A DNA stretch of 64,000 nucleotides from Baylisascaris procyonis (Eukaryota; Nematoda; Chromadorea; Rhabditida; Ascarididae). The stretch lies in assembly GCA_037389465.1 (NCBI GenBank), contig JAZARR010000038.1:62001-126000 (forward strand), written 5' to 3'. The position numbers and the translations under genes are program-made. The notes beneath the pieces were generated by a model, which saw only the letters and a program-made list of their open reading frames with translations, had not been told where the DNA came from and ran no database searches. Shown here in pieces: positions 34,036 to 47,266 of this stretch; position 1 is the stretch's first letter; the number at the start of each line of letters is the position of its first letter.

Positions 34036-37000
34036 TCATTCTGATAAGTCCGCATCAATGCGCCGAGCCCTCGAATGCGACCGCTTTGCAGCAACTCGTC
34101 GATTACGCGGAACCGTTTCGCGTCCTTCTTCAAAAAATAATCCTATCAAGCTTCATATATTTTTACGAATAGGAAAAAATGCTTAACAATTTAAATAACT
34201 GCGCAGAAAAGGACAGTGGAAATATAGGTGCACAACAGTTTCTATTTCCTCTTCACAAAAATTCTTTCGCAGTCCAAATAAGCAAGTCTACCCCTCGAGA
34301 GGGAAGGTGAAATGCTCAAACAGCCTTCAATAGCAGCTTGCAAAAAAGCGACCTGTGACAACAAACGTATATCAAGCGAACTATTCAACATCTGTAAAAA
34401 TAGCTCCCTAGATCATAAGAATCAAAACACCTCATTAGTCGAAATACTCAAGGATAAGCAATTTTCCAATAGAGGCACATTCCAGAAACGCTATTAAGCC
34501 ACAAAATTCGATAAAACTATTCAGTTAGTTTCATCGCGACCGCCCTATTATCCACAAATTTCTGGCAAATTGCCTTACAATGTGGCTTTGATCTTGCAAT
34601 ATGAAGAACATATTATTTCCTTCAATTAAGATCTGCTTTATGGAGCTCAAAGTAAAAAGTACCCACCTGCAGTATCCGCAGTTTTCTTGGCCCTCCCACG
34701 ACGCCTTGGTCTAGGAGGAACAGGCTCATCGTGATCTTCCACAACGCGCGCATCATATTCCACATCGGCACCTTAAATTTCAGTCATACCAGCAAAACAA
34801 AAGCATTGATTTCATAATTCCAGCTTCCACAACACACAATTTACCTCAATCATCAGAATGCTTGCAGAGAGATATACTTCCTCTAACCACATGGAAAAAC
34901 TTTGTCAATCGCTTTTAGCGCTGCATTTCGAAAATTAATCCAAATATGAAGTTGTAATTCGCTTCCATTTTCAACATATGCTTGCCGCTAAGTTCTTGAA
35001 TATTGCATAAACAACTTCAAAATAGAAAGGGAGAGAGAAAGGAGCCGCCACTTCAAATTTACGGGAAGAGAGAAGTTTAAAATAATTGAAACGATCAACT
35101 ACATATACAAAAGCGGAATTCCTCTTTTCATTTCTCCCATTATCCCCCTCCCCTCCTCCTAACAGTAAAAAAGTCACTGAAGGAAACTTGAAAGCAACCG
35201 TTTATGCGTGCAGCAACCGCGGCGTTCACACTGGGAGCATCACCCCGATGAGACTCGATTTTTGCTCCTATATTATAATTCGCAACTACGTCCACTTCGT
35301 CTTGCTCTTCCATCGCTGAAATATTTCATCAAATATGACCTCATCATGAGATGAATTCTAATAAATCACCTGCTAACGATTATTTTCGAATGAAGTGGAG
35401 CCTCAAGGGCAGAAGAACTTACTTCATTTAGCCAAATTTCATTCTAAATTTCATCATCCATAACGTCCTTTTTGCTTTCAGCTGAACACTTATCGAAATA
35501 TTTTATTTTGTTTCATTTTCCGAAGCTTTTTTCACCAGTCAGTTATACATGGACTCAATTCCTTTACAACTACAATAGTGGAAAATTGAAGTCGTGCCAC
35601 CTTTTCCAAAAAATTTTTTTCTATTTCAGCATTATCATGTCTTGGGATAGATAAACAGCAAATCTGACTTTATGCTTTAATTCTCCCTAATATAGGCTCA
35701 TTCAGTTGAAGTTACCTATGTTTTGTTTGCTATTTTCCAAGCATTAGATCCGTAATGTTCAAACAAAGCTCTTCATTCACCCCAAATCAAGATTTCCTGG
35801 CAAAATATGAGAAAAAAAGTTTCTTCAACAGATATTAAACAAAAATAAAGAATAAATGCCCACAACGGAAAATTTTGTTGCTTTCTTCTTCTCGACTTCC
35901 GAATAAATATGACAATGTTAAGGGGAATTTCTTAATTAATATTCCTAAGACACAAACCACGTATGATGGCAGGCTGCAGTGCGCGAACTTCCAAAGGTTG
36001 CATTTGACCTCTCCATGCGATGGCCATCACACAGTAGCGAGCCCTAAAAGAAAAAAAGCGTTGGCAAATTTTCCCACTTTCAAGAAATATACTTCCTACT
36101 TTCTGATCGAAAACTGCTGAATTTTCTTCAATGGAAGCTAAAAAATTAGCTCATTTGGTTTTTTTCCGCAAATGGGATAGGCTTGGGTTAGAACACAACA
36201 GCTATGAAAGGAAAAAGTGAACATAAATCTACGGGAACATGAGTAATACCCGTGGGAATGAACACAAATGAATATAACCGCCGAAAACTATTTCGTGCAA
36301 AAAATTTTTCACCTCCCGATAATAAGAAAACATCCGTTTCAACATGAACATGTGCATTAACTCCAAGATGAAAGCATTAAGTTGAACCTGTCCACAATGT
36401 TGTCCCATATCCTCTCAATTGAATTCTGTCCCAATGATACCATATGCGATACCATCCTATTAAAGTCCTCCTCGTACGTGGCCAGTATAGGTGCGACTAC
36501 CTGTAATTAACTACACAGTTAAATCAGCACGTAATACAATTTGCTTCTAAAACATTCACTATAAGGCTTTATATCACAAGAAAGAAATTTATGTCCTTAC
36601 CAAATATATTAGTAGTGATAGCGATGTTTATATATCAACAAATTCGATAAATTTTTGGAATGAATGAACGAATATTGTCATACGGAAAGCCTTGATGTGA
36701 TCCACTGTACTTACTCTTATATGAAGAAAATAGTTCGTATCACACCCTCTTGATGTCATACCGCTATGCTTCATATTGCAGTAACATCTTTTCCTAATCA
36801 ATCCTTCAAATGAATCGAATAGTCGAATGCTTCTACTTCACAATTTAATGTGATTTATTAAAAAGGCATCATATCTTAATTCCCTCTCCCGTCCGCTCGA
36901 TATTAAAATACAATCAATAAATAGTTGGAATGTGCTCAAAAAAAAAAAAAAAAAAAAAAACGCAACTGGAACTGATGATTCTAAAACAAATACCACTCCA

Positions 37001-37619
37001 AATCAAAAGCAATAAATAAATAAAACCTTGTAAAAAATAGCTTCAGAACCACTCGTCCATGGACTGACCATCCAGAAGAGAAACCCGAGCTTCAGCAACG
37101 TATAACCGGGCACGATGTAAGGCAGCAACAGTGCATCACCTACCACCTCAGCGGCAAGGAAGCTTGAAAACACTGCCCAATACTTCAGCCACTTCATCTG
37201 AACAAACTTCCACTTACCAATAAGCAAAGAAAATGATGAGTTCAGCTACGTGCAACCTAAATTGGATTCAACCCACAACGATCGGAAGAAGAATTAAACC
37301 CCACCCGTATTTCGAGTGAGTTGAAACCTATCGCCCAAGCGAAATTGGACTTAACAAATGACCGCATTGCATGGGTTAAAATCAACCCCGATCCCAAGTA
37401 ATATTAATGCAAAAAGCAAGATCGAGACTTGGTTTAACTAGATTACACTCTAAGCAAATCTAGCAAAAACGATACGCCTGTATTTGGATCACACCAATAA
37501 TCTAATTGGCTAACCATTTGAGGCGTATTCGCATCTCGGATTACTTTAAACGTCTTGAATGCCGGGTAAACAGCACCAATGGCCACCGTAGCCGCATGGG
37601 AAATGAACCCGAATACCAT
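34036..37619 (-). CDS. Receptor expression-enhancing protein, REEP1-4 type (TB2/DP1/HVA22 family)
   Basis: REEP proteins are hairpin membrane proteins that shape tubular ER. The REEP1-4 subgroup also has a basic tail that can link ER to microtubules. Six exons fit: 37515-37619, 37027-37197, 36388-36500, 35958-36043, 34667-34771 and 34036-34127, giving 223 codons plus TGA with consistent phases. The start ATG aligns with human REEP1 without gaps up to the YPA motif (AVYPAFKTFKVI). Then come MKWLKYWAVF, LGFLFWMVSPWTSGSEAIFYK and an amphipathic segment (YEEDFNRMVSHM) typical of the family. Exons 1-3 are certain by homology. Exons 4-6 rest on phase and splice sites: the tail is acidic, then proline/arginine-rich (PPRPRRRGR), then Arg/Ser-rich. 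The first exon begins at 37627, eight bases before ATG, after GATTTCAG, which suggests trans-splicing or a separate 5' exon. The length is close to the 201 residues of human REEP1. Confidence 0.9.
36939..36960 (+). repeat. Poly-A run in REEP intron 2
   Basis: A run of about 22 uninterrupted A on the plus strand. Confidence 0.9.
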
Positions 37620-37675
37620 TGCATGTACTGAAATCACAACATAGTGTTTAAATGTACCCCCCCCCCCCAAAAAAA

Positions 37676-37928
37676 AAAACCACAATACGCCCAAGAAACC
37701 AAAATACGCCCCAAAAAAACCAAAATACGCCCCAAAAACCAAAATACGCCCAAAGAAAAAACCAAAATACGCCCCAGAGAAACCAAAATACGCCCCAAAA
37801 AACCAGAATACGCCTAAAAAACCAAAATACGCCCCAAAAAACCAGAATACGCCTTAAAAAAGTGTTGAAATGTACGCCAAAAAAAAAACCAGAACGCTCC
37901 AAAAAACCAAAATACGCCCCAAAAAATG
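37676..37928 (+). repeat. 20-bp minisatellite immediately upstream of the REEP start
   Basis: About twelve units of AAAATACGCCCCAAAAAACC with small length changes. It ends about 50 bases before the first REEP coding exon, within what would be the outron or first intron. Read on the minus strand it is T/G-rich (TTTGGGGCGTATTTTGG). The long low-complexity frames through it are repeat shadows. Confidence 0.95.
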
Positions 37929-40900
37929 CGCAAGAGAAGAATTAAAAGAACTTAAAAAGTGCTAGAACGATAACTCCAAATTGCGATCACTAAGTCAGAT
38001 AAATACTAGAATTATGTACAAAAGAAAGTGCCTATACTATAGAGTTGGCAGATTGTTGTCAAACTTCTACAGGTTTCGAGAGAACCTCTTCGGTGACTAC
38101 ATTCCCATCCCGTAGCTCGTTTGCCTAAACTCAACCACGGCCTCCACGACCCATCCCTACAGTGTCGCCAATTCGTGTTTCATTCAACTTAAATCATCCA
38201 TATGTAACCAAAACGCCGTAAAGCATCAAGACTCCAGCCACGGGATTTACGTGGAAAATAAGAAATTCGATAAATGAGCATCTGCACATCTTTCTATTGA
38301 ATCAAATAGGAAGAATGGTTGTATTATATGAGCGAAAAACAGGAACACATAGAATCGTAAATAAATACTTTCCGAATTAAGCTGCAAAAAAAAAGAAACC
38401 TTAAAAGCAACCACCTAAGTCCTTACTGCGGTACCACAACAGCAAGCCAACCACAATGTCGACCTCAGTTGCCTATTTACGACGCAATCAAATATTGCGA
38501 AAATATTTAAATTTGAATGCAACATAATCAAGTAAACCCCTTGAGTTGCAAGAGATTGTACTATTGCAGCCTAAAAGTATTATTCCACATTCAACACTTG
38601 CGGAAAGGTAACGTAGTCCCTTGTTACGGGGTGAAGGACAGGTAGTTGGTTGTGGACACACGATTCGTGATGTATCGCTGTGAGTACAGTTAGTACAAGA
38701 TCGAGCGATCCCATTTATAGTTTTCTAGCGATCATATCCCATTTATGAATTACATAGCTTTAAATACACTAGGGATATTAGCTAGAAGCAAGCTCAATAT
38801 ATGTTGTATTCGGTCTGCCTTCTGCAAAGATACACCTCGATCATTGCCGACTAGAAGTGATAATACAGTGGGGTGCCATTTTCACGCAGTCATTACAAGT
38901 GAGTTTCTGGCAAAAAAGTAGCAAAACGAATAGGGGAGGATACGTCTTTCTACGGCGTCCTCGAATTTTACGGCTTTAAAATCCCATGTAAAAGTCCAAG
39001 ACGGGATTGAGCGCCCGTCTATCCCTACAGGCAATAAGTCTACCCCGAAGTTCGGAATCAAGTTACACCTCTGGTTTCTAGACAGGATTCGCACCTCTGA
39101 CACTCACCTTTAGACTCCTCAAGCCAACAACTACTTTAACTTATCAGCTTAAACAGTGTTTCATTACCGGAATAACCGGTGTAGTGAAAGTTCGAGTTAT
39201 CTGCACAAACGCACAAATTTATGAAGCAGTTGAAATTTGATGTTTTTAGACTGAAAATCACAAACGATGCTCATCGGGTCGTCCCCGATCTCCAACGGGG
39301 AAGCAAATAATCAACTTGCCCGTCGATGCCCTTACCATAACATATTCCTCCTTTTCCCTTCCTTCCGGACCTTCCCCTCTTACCACATTTCATTTATGCT
39401 CATTATGCGGTTTTACAAACTGTAAGAATCGCATAAAGTTTACGAAAAAAGAACGATACTCATTTTACTAATAATGACACAAAGATTTCACACCACTGTA
39501 CACCCTGAATGGCCAATATATGGAATGTCGAATAAGTGGGAAATATGTAGTACATAACCAGGGATAGTAAAGATTAACCGCTCGACACAAGTCTAAGGTA
39601 TTAGAGAACAGAGTTACCCGTGTCGTGGGGAAATCTCCAGTTTGAAAAGCATAAAAACTAGTTCGATAGGGGTGGTTGGGCGCTCCAAGCCCGACATTAC
39701 ATCCCAAACGTCAAACTTTAAGAGCAAGGTTTTATTGTACCATCAACTACGTTGATGCTCAGAACAACTCAGTAAAACATTCTTGATCGTTACTTACCCA
39801 AACATAAAAACACACAAATACACATATACCCATTTACTATAAGCTTCATAAAAACGTACAAAGAAGAGGAAAAAATTTATGATGGTCTTAAACGGTTATT
39901 CCCGATTTATTATATTTATTATACGGTTGAAAGGAACCACTAAGTAAAGGTACGCTATGACATTTCTCAAAGCATTCACATGCACCTTGAATATCAGCAT
40001 AAATATGGAGACCTGGCACAGATGCTATTTATTTTTTATATACCCAAAGGTAATTCATAAAAAATAATAAAACTCATAAAAAAAAGGCTGTGAAAGAATA
40101 TCGAATCAAACATCACAGATCCTATATCTGCTTGCTCTCATATATTAAAAAAGAAAACATTCAAACATATGCAAGCTTTTATCGTTCAACCGTCTCGACT
40201 TCTATTCGTGTCTTGTGAACGGTCTTCTACAACAAATCTGCGAACCTCAATCAGTAAACTTCAGTTGTTCAACCTCACCCGTATTGCATAACTTCAATTA
40301 CCTTCTAATCTCAGTGTCCGCGTCCAACAGACATCACTAGTACGTCTACCTGCAACTATCACGTCTCGCAGGGCTTTTTTGCACCATAGAAGGATTTCGC
40401 AATTTTGGTCGAGCCTCCTTAATCTTATGCAGGTCATACTTTATTGTTCGACTGAGGTTGAACAATTCAAATCCCTTTGCTAAAGTTCAAAAGTACGACC
40501 ACAAAGGGTCGGCGATTGAACAGTTGGATAATAAAAGTTCCCAAGAAGGGGGGGGGGGGGTAGGGTCAACGTATGGAAACTGGAGGAATCGGTGGTAAAC
40601 ACGTCATCGCGAACAATAGAGGAATTGATGAAAAACCCCCTGAATTTCGAATTCGCAACACTCCAAAACAAAATAACCAAAATGATTCATTTAAAACATT
40701 ACGCGAAGCAATGGAACATCAGCAAGCATTATCGCATTAAAACATCTAAAAAAACGTTCACATAAGCCGATCATGTAATCAACCATACATTGCAAAAGCC
40801 CAGAAACATTGCAGTTATGTGCAACAAAATACCCATCTTACAACTGACACTGAAAAGTCTCGAAAATGACAATCGGGGGGGGGGAGGTGGAGGGGAGAGA

Positions 40901-41337
40901 GGGAAGGGGGAAGAGCGGGAGAATGAGGTTCTAAAGGAAGACAAGCCGTGCTCGATCCTACTAGAAACTTCACTCCCATAGTCTCCCTAATCAAAACTGA
41001 TATTGCCCCCTCTTCCCCGCACCGCTCCTAAGTTCATAACTCATTTCAATTCGGTCAGTTCTTCAGCTTAGATGGTTCTGCGGGATCCATGGAGAAGGGG
41101 GTGAGCAGGGTTGGATGCAGTACCTCTCCCTCTCAACTTTCGCCAATCGCCAACTCAAGCAAAATAATAAAAGCGTGACCGCAACCAACAACATATGACC
41201 AACCGCTAAATACATTTTCTCTATACAAGCAGAAGTGATTTTGCGATAAATAAAAATATATAGAGAGAGCCCATTTTGTATAAATCGTTAAAATCAAAGC
41301 CTGGAGGCGCCAATAACAATAAAAAGAATAGAAACGA
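37929..41337. other. Interval between LAMTOR2 and REEP genes; nothing recognised
   Basis: Only short open frames without known motifs are present. Low-complexity patches are a G-rich/purine tract at 40874-40927 and a G12 run at about 40549-40560. A 13-base inverted pair, TTGTTCAACCTCA near 40265 and its complement near 40454, could mark a small element of about 200 bp, but no target-site duplication is evident. Confidence 0.5.
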
Positions 41338-43823
41338 TCATTCCTTCGACGATACAACAGCCAATGGATTGTAGAGATAATCGGATAGGGCTTTCAGTTT
41401 CGCATTCAAAAGACCCATCGGCACCGAGCTATTCGCCTTTACTGCCAGCAACATACTAGCCACTTTAGTGATTGCGATTATACCATCTTCACATTCAATA
41501 AGCATTTCGTGTAAATCCTCTCGAATCCCTATAAATTAATTTATATATCACTTATCGGCACCAACAAAAAATTTGGATAAATGGAGAATATGTAGTGCAT
41601 ATATGACGGATAAAGAAGACTGCGAATAACACATGTAGTAAAGGTAGCTTTGTACAGGTGTGGAGTTCAAGGGAAAAGGGTCCATCGTTGTTTTCAGAAC
41701 TAAAGATGAGACAACAAAAGTTTTGTTCAGTTTCCTCAGAAAGCAATATTTAAGTTTATTGCAAAGGTGGGATTTCTCCCGATGCTATTAGAACATCTAA
41801 TTGAAAAAAAAAACATTCACAAGTATCCCAGATTCGATATAATGCTTAACACATAATGTGCAGTATAAAAGTTATTAAGGCAGCGATAATGGGCACAAAT
41901 ACGATTGTGCTTGTAAGCATTCACCTTCATTTTGATTAAAATAAATGAAATAAATAAAAATAACTAAAGATGGAATAAACATCTCAAGGAACATGAGCGA
42001 ATTCTTTAGACAGAAAAAGCAATGAACGAGACGAAATCCCTCTTAGGCAATCCTCTTCGGTGGAATGAACGCAACAACTAGTTTACACCTTATGATTAAC
42101 ATTTTTTAAAGATGCATTAAGCATCCTTCAATATAAGTGAGAAGGCCGAAGGGGGGGGGGGGGCGGGAAGGGTATCCATTCTGACAGCTCAAGTGAGATT
42201 ACAAAAAATTCAAAACCTAGGGCGGTAATAGGATATTAAATAAATCGGAGCTACTAATGAAAGTTTTTTAATCAATGGAGCCGAAATCCTGCTCATGAAG
42301 ATAACTAAGCCTCAACCCCTCTATTAAAAAGGATAAACTATAGAAAAATTCTCTAACTCTTGAAAAAATTGTCTTCTTCAAATCTAACAGTTCTGGTTGC
42401 AGATCATTCCCTCTCTCCATTCTTTTTTATACAAAGAAACCAAAGTTCTATCAATTGGGATTAAAAACGCTCCATGTAATAACAACATTATTGCTACTAC
42501 TAAACTATCACCTTTACTGCGGGATATGAACAACTATGCACATCGATGAAATCAAATATGCCACTAAAAACTTCGGTTATCAGGTCAATGAACCCCATCG
42601 ATCAAGGGGCGGTGGATGGAGGGATAAACGAGAAAAAAGCAAGGAGAGAGGAGGACTGATATTGACAGAAAAATAAGCTGGTCAAGGAAAGAAAAGAAAG
42701 CCATGAGCGAGACAACAAAAAGGGTAGATACAAGAACTGACTGCAAAAGAATTCGGTGATGGATGAGGGGAGGGAGGAATCACATGTAGTTATGAGATTT
42801 CGTGTGAAGCTTACCTAATAAGCACCTAACTTTAATGCATAAGACTCTCTTCAAACATTGATCCCTCAATGAGTTGACAGCCTTACAATTTTGAAACTGC
42901 TGCTGCATTAGTTTCCATAGATATTTTCCATTCCCTTACCCAACAGATTTATTTACCGCTAAGAAATTGCTGGAAAATCCACAATTAAAAAAAAGCATCA
43001 AAAACGGAAAAAAACCTTGTCGTTCGAATGTTTCCCAAATATTAGAAAGAAGAGCAGCCGAAACAGTCGCATTTGCACTGCTCGAGTCGACACTCTCGTA
43101 CCCACTATATGCGAGCAAAAGACCTGACAAATACCATGAAAAAGAGCAAGACGACGACGAAGGTAAAAATGAAGTAGTATTTGAGTTATTGGTTAAATAT
43201 TTGCAACGATTTATAGTATATATGAAAAGATAGTTATTCAAAAATCTCTGCCTCGGATTTAATGCTGTATGTTTGGGAAGTTTTATATTATGACATGTAA
43301 TCTTGATGAGATGAGGCACTAGCAAATGCAGGAGCATTTTCAACAAAAAATTCTGAAAACAAAAAAAAATTATCGAAGCAACGAAATAAGATATTATAAG
43401 GACTCCTATGGTCTTTAATACTTATTCAAGTTGGAAAATGATGCAGCACTTGTTGTCACATATGGTGCTATCAGCGCAGAAGCACATCACATAAACACCT
43501 CGACCATTCCAGATCATGCCCGCCACAAGTTCTGTACCCTAATAACCGTATCTAAGCCTTACATCACCTCTTATTTAAGTTGGATGGCAGGATATAAAAA
43601 CCAGCCTGCTATTCCGCTTTGCTCAATAATGGTAAAACCAAATCATTTCAAGGGCATAAACTACTGGGCAATAAAATTTTTGGCTAGAAGGTGTGTAAGC
43701 TGCATCAAACATTCAAGCAAAAACTAAAAAGAGCAAACCTTCTCGGTTCAGAAGAAGAGCACCTTTCGCATCGCCGGTGTTCACTTGGCCAAGTACATGT
43801 GTCAACGCCTTTGGTTTTAACAT
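41338..43823 (-). CDS. LAMTOR2: Ragulator complex protein LAMTOR2 (p14, roadblock/LC7 fold)
   Basis: LAMTOR2 pairs with LAMTOR3 in the Ragulator complex, which anchors Rag GTPases and mTORC1 (and MAPK scaffolding) to late endosomes and lysosomes. Three exons fit perfectly: 43739-43823, 43016-43123 and 41338-41528, both junctions in phase 1, giving 127 codons plus TGA (human 125). Exon 1 gives MLKPKALTHVLGQVNTGDAK, next to the human MLRPKALTQVL start. Exon 2 gives GLLLAYSGYESVD and SNIWETFERQG. Exon 3 gives MLIECEDGIIAITKVASMLL and the final helix ALSDYLYNPLAVV. All parts of the roadblock fold are present and no residue change suggests decay. An acceptor (TTTATTTTAG) ends at 43847, leaving 23 bases before ATG, again suggesting trans-splicing. 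The 1.5 kb intron 2 is the longest. The right arm starts only about 300 bp upstream. Confidence 0.96.
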
Positions 43824-44017
43824 CACCAATTCACCGCAACCAAACTCTAAAATAAATTACTAAAAACCTTTCCTATCAGTTAAAATTTCAGATTAAAGAA
43901 AACACGAAGCTGCTCCGAACAAAACAATCGTAATGAAGAGGAAACGGTGCTCATATTGTTTGCTCCATCCTCCCTACCCGCTTAATTATAGGTACGTTCC
44001 CTCCGACAAAGAATGAT

Positions 44018-44108
44018 GGTGGAACAGGTACATGAATGCACTGACTATATGCATGGTGGAGGAGGTACATGAATGCAGTGACTATCTGCATGGTGGAGGA
44101 GGTGGTGG
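44018..44108 (+). repeat. 37-bp tandem repeat at the edge of the right arm
   Basis: Two units (44018-44054 and 44055-44091) and a partial third, containing GGTACATGAATGCA. Left-arm sequence near 1335-1385 contains a related GGTGGAGGAGGTGGTGG piece in inverse orientation. This places the repeat at the arm boundary, between LAMTOR2 and R1. Confidence 0.85.
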
Positions 44109-44332
44109 ATTAAATCTGAAAATGTACTCAGGAGAAAAAACAACGTCACCTAGAAAAGTCGAAGCCCGAGACTCATAAATTAGTAACTGAGCCTGGAACT
44201 ATACCGCCGGTTATGAGGGATTTTTAAAGCACTATTCAACAACTTTCAACATAATCAATGACCCTGATGGAGTCAATAAGTAATCCTGCTCAAATAGTCC
44301 CACGTATAATTCAGAAACCCACACTACAACTC

Positions 44333-44470
44333 AACGAGAATACATGGCGTAGCCCTCACCCCCCCCCCCCCCCCCTCCTTCCAATGAGAATGCATTACGT
44401 AACCCTCCCCTCACCCAGTGAGAATGCATTACATAACCCTCCCCCCCACCTATGAGGATGCATGCCCTAA
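44333..44470 (-). repeat. Minisatellite cluster, R1-1 (C-rich on + strand)
   Basis: Inverted counterpart of cluster 912-1132, with about four units. The equivalent R2 cluster (54727-55052) has roughly twice as many, so copy number is unstable. Confidence 0.9.
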
Positions 44471-46962
44471 GAACTATTTTCATCCGTCCCACCTGAGACT
44501 CCATCAGCTGAAATCTTTGTAACATCGAATTCACCACTTTCTGTCTGAGTCCATAAACATTAAGCCGGTAAATTAGCCCATAAAAACATGAATGAACAAA
44601 TCATCAATAAGTTCCCTCATCTACCTTCTATTGATCCTCCTTTTTTGTAACGCTTATAAACGGTTCGCATTATTGGTTTTCTACGAGTTCGCACAGCTTC
44701 ACATCACTCTCTCCTAATATTACAACCTCTAATTATTTCGATCAAAGAATCATCCCCATCACCTTCATTAATCCGGATATCACGAATCTTTACAACCCAA
44801 CACACATCTATTGTTTCGTAATTCTGCAATATGCTAGGGTCTTCATAACCTTTATACTCGATTAATGCAAATATTGACGCTATTTCACTGTCGATACAAA
44901 TGAAGCATTTTTACTGATCAAATAGGAGATCTATCGACTCGGCGCGATCGAGATTCATACTAACAACAAATAATAGCAAATATTTTATTTTTGCATTTAG
45001 AAATATTCCGTACAATTTATTATCAATATATGCAAAATGTTCAATGTTGATTCAAAAAACATATCAAAGAGGTTAAACAAAAAAAACATGCCAATACGGA
45101 AAAGAATAAAATAAATAAGATCATCGAATATATTACATAAAAACCTTTATATATTCCTAAAATTCTTATTTCAATAAATCACTTTAATTTCAATTTCAAT
45201 AAATAAATATGAATAAAATCACTTTCAATAAACCAAAACAAAGGAATCAAAGAAACGTATAAGGGATAATAATAACAATTAAATTTGCTTCAATTCTCAT
45301 AAATGATAAGAAAATGAACGTGGGCAATTTTAATAAAATTTCAATGATCCTATTCTTCATAAAGCAATCCTCAATTAGCGCTTTCACACAGTGAGGGAGG
45401 GAGTAGAGGAAGGTGGGATGCAACGTAAACGGATGCGGAAAGTGGATATATTCAACCAAAAAAACATTTCAAACAATATCTGAGGTCATCATTCAGAACT
45501 TAATCCCTTAATGAATAAATAAAAAAAGGAATTCACTAAAATAGTGCAATCGTTTCTTAAAATATTCACTTTTGATGACAATCCGCTCACCTCATCAACT
45601 ACGCCATCTGATGCCCTCAAGCCAAATACCCACATTCCTATTTATAATCGACCAATAACAATACTACAGAGAGTCGACATGCACAAATAATTATGAAAAT
45701 CCTGCAGAACAGATATTTACACATATTGTCACATGTTTCACTAATAACGTCTGACAAATCCTTTTCGTCCTCATAGAAATGGTCTTGCACTCATTATCAA
45801 ATAGCACTTTGCACCACCGATGTATTCAGCCCTTATAGAAATGTTCTCATCGCATATCGCCGATTCGTTTTGGAATACTTCACTCCTATATGGTCCCCCT
45901 CCCCCCCCCATGATTTCTGATATCAGGTTGCTAGAAAATGTACAGAAACGCTTCACTTTATTACTACCATGATCCGTACCAGCTAAACCACATTAACATA
46001 CCAAAACAAAATTTTTCAAAATAGAATCATTGGAAAATCGCAGACTCAAGTTTATGTATTAAATGTCCACTCGTCTATATGGGACCTTTCGAAAGATGCT
46101 CATTCCTATTTACCCACCTATTTTTGCAATGTTTCTTCATTTCGGGACGTTGAAATAAATAAATAAAGTAGGAAAATACCATTGAAAAAGCGCCAAAGAA
46201 GAACTAAACACACCCAGTTAAAAGGCTCATCGAATTCAACACATTATTAGCATCCATCTTCTGATAAAAAATAAAACTTGTAGTGTTTCTCACAAAAATT
46301 TTTAATTTTAAAAAATTTCTCTGCAAAGGCAATGATGAAAAGTCCACACAACGTTCTCAAAAACCTGACAGTTATTCAGGATCTCAGAAAGAAGGATCCT
46401 ATTTTCCTTAGACACATCAATGTTAATTATCAATATCAACGAGGTTGAACAAACTACCCATCGATAAACTCATCACGAGAACATCTTGCTGATGCAAATT
46501 TCAAAACTGTTCAAACAGCACGCAGAATATGCTCATGAAGAATAAAAAACCATAAAAACAATACACAAACATCAATTCAAAGATAACGATTCCCTACTCA
46601 GGCGCTAGACATGCACAGGTAGATGCACCCACCCCGGTTGGAGATCCCAGCATGGGTCGATACTCATGAAACCTAACATTTATGAATGGTGGTAATCTTA
46701 TCCCACTTTCGTTAGCTGCAAAATTTCCAGGCAAGTAATGTACTTGGAAGAAAAAATAATCTTTCCTGCAAATTCAAGTTTTGACTTAGAAAAGTCGAAG
46801 CCCGAGACTCATAAATTGGTAACTGAGCCTGGAACTATACCGCCCGTTATGAGGGATTTTTAAAGCACCACTCAACAACTTTCAACATAATCAATAACTC
46901 TGAAGAGTCAATAAGTAATCTTGCTAAAATAGACCCACGTGTACATCAGAAACCCACACCTC

Positions 46963-47128
46963 CACCCCACCCAATGAGAATGTGTTACTTAACCCTCCCC
47001 CTCCTATGAGAACGCATGGCATAACCCCCCCTCCCCTACCCAGTGAGAAGGCATGGCATAACTCTAACCCCCACCCAATGAGAAGGTATGGCATAACCCC
47101 CACCCACCCAATGAGAATGCGTCCCCAA
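46963..47128 (-). repeat. Minisatellite cluster, R1-2 (C-rich on + strand)
   Basis: Five or so units, inverted relative to the left arm, between the conserved C-terminal block at 46785-46863 and the hairpin at 47218. Confidence 0.9.
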
Positions 47129-47217
47129 ATGTTCAACATGATCGCAATTGTCGAAGACCTGGACAGACGCCAAGGAAAAATTTGGAAAAAACTTTTTTTC
47201 TGTCGGAGATGGATATT

Positions 47218-47266
47218 TTTGGTATCAAACGATAGAACTCGATAAGTTCTATCGTTTGGTACCAAA
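47218..47266. other. Hairpin, 22-bp arms (R1)
   Basis: Right-arm copy, with arms 47218-47239 and 47245-47266 and loop 47240-47244. Confidence 0.85.

Noticed and set aside
37443..37902. Phe/Gly-rich and Lys/Pro/Asn-rich frames over 37676-37928
   Set aside because: They are translations of the 20-bp minisatellite. Only the part from 37619 downward is REEP coding.
39060..39103. GGTGCGAATCC on the minus strand, like a tRNA B-box
   Set aside because: No cloverleaf could be folded around it.
42947..43162. Plus-strand exon-like frame with acceptor and donor-like ends
   Set aside because: It is antisense to LAMTOR2 exon 2, which aligns clearly with the known protein.
45910..45950. Search for spliced-leader RNA, U6, 5S or rRNA sequence in the arms and core
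   Set aside because: No recognisable conserved segment of any of these was seen on either strand.
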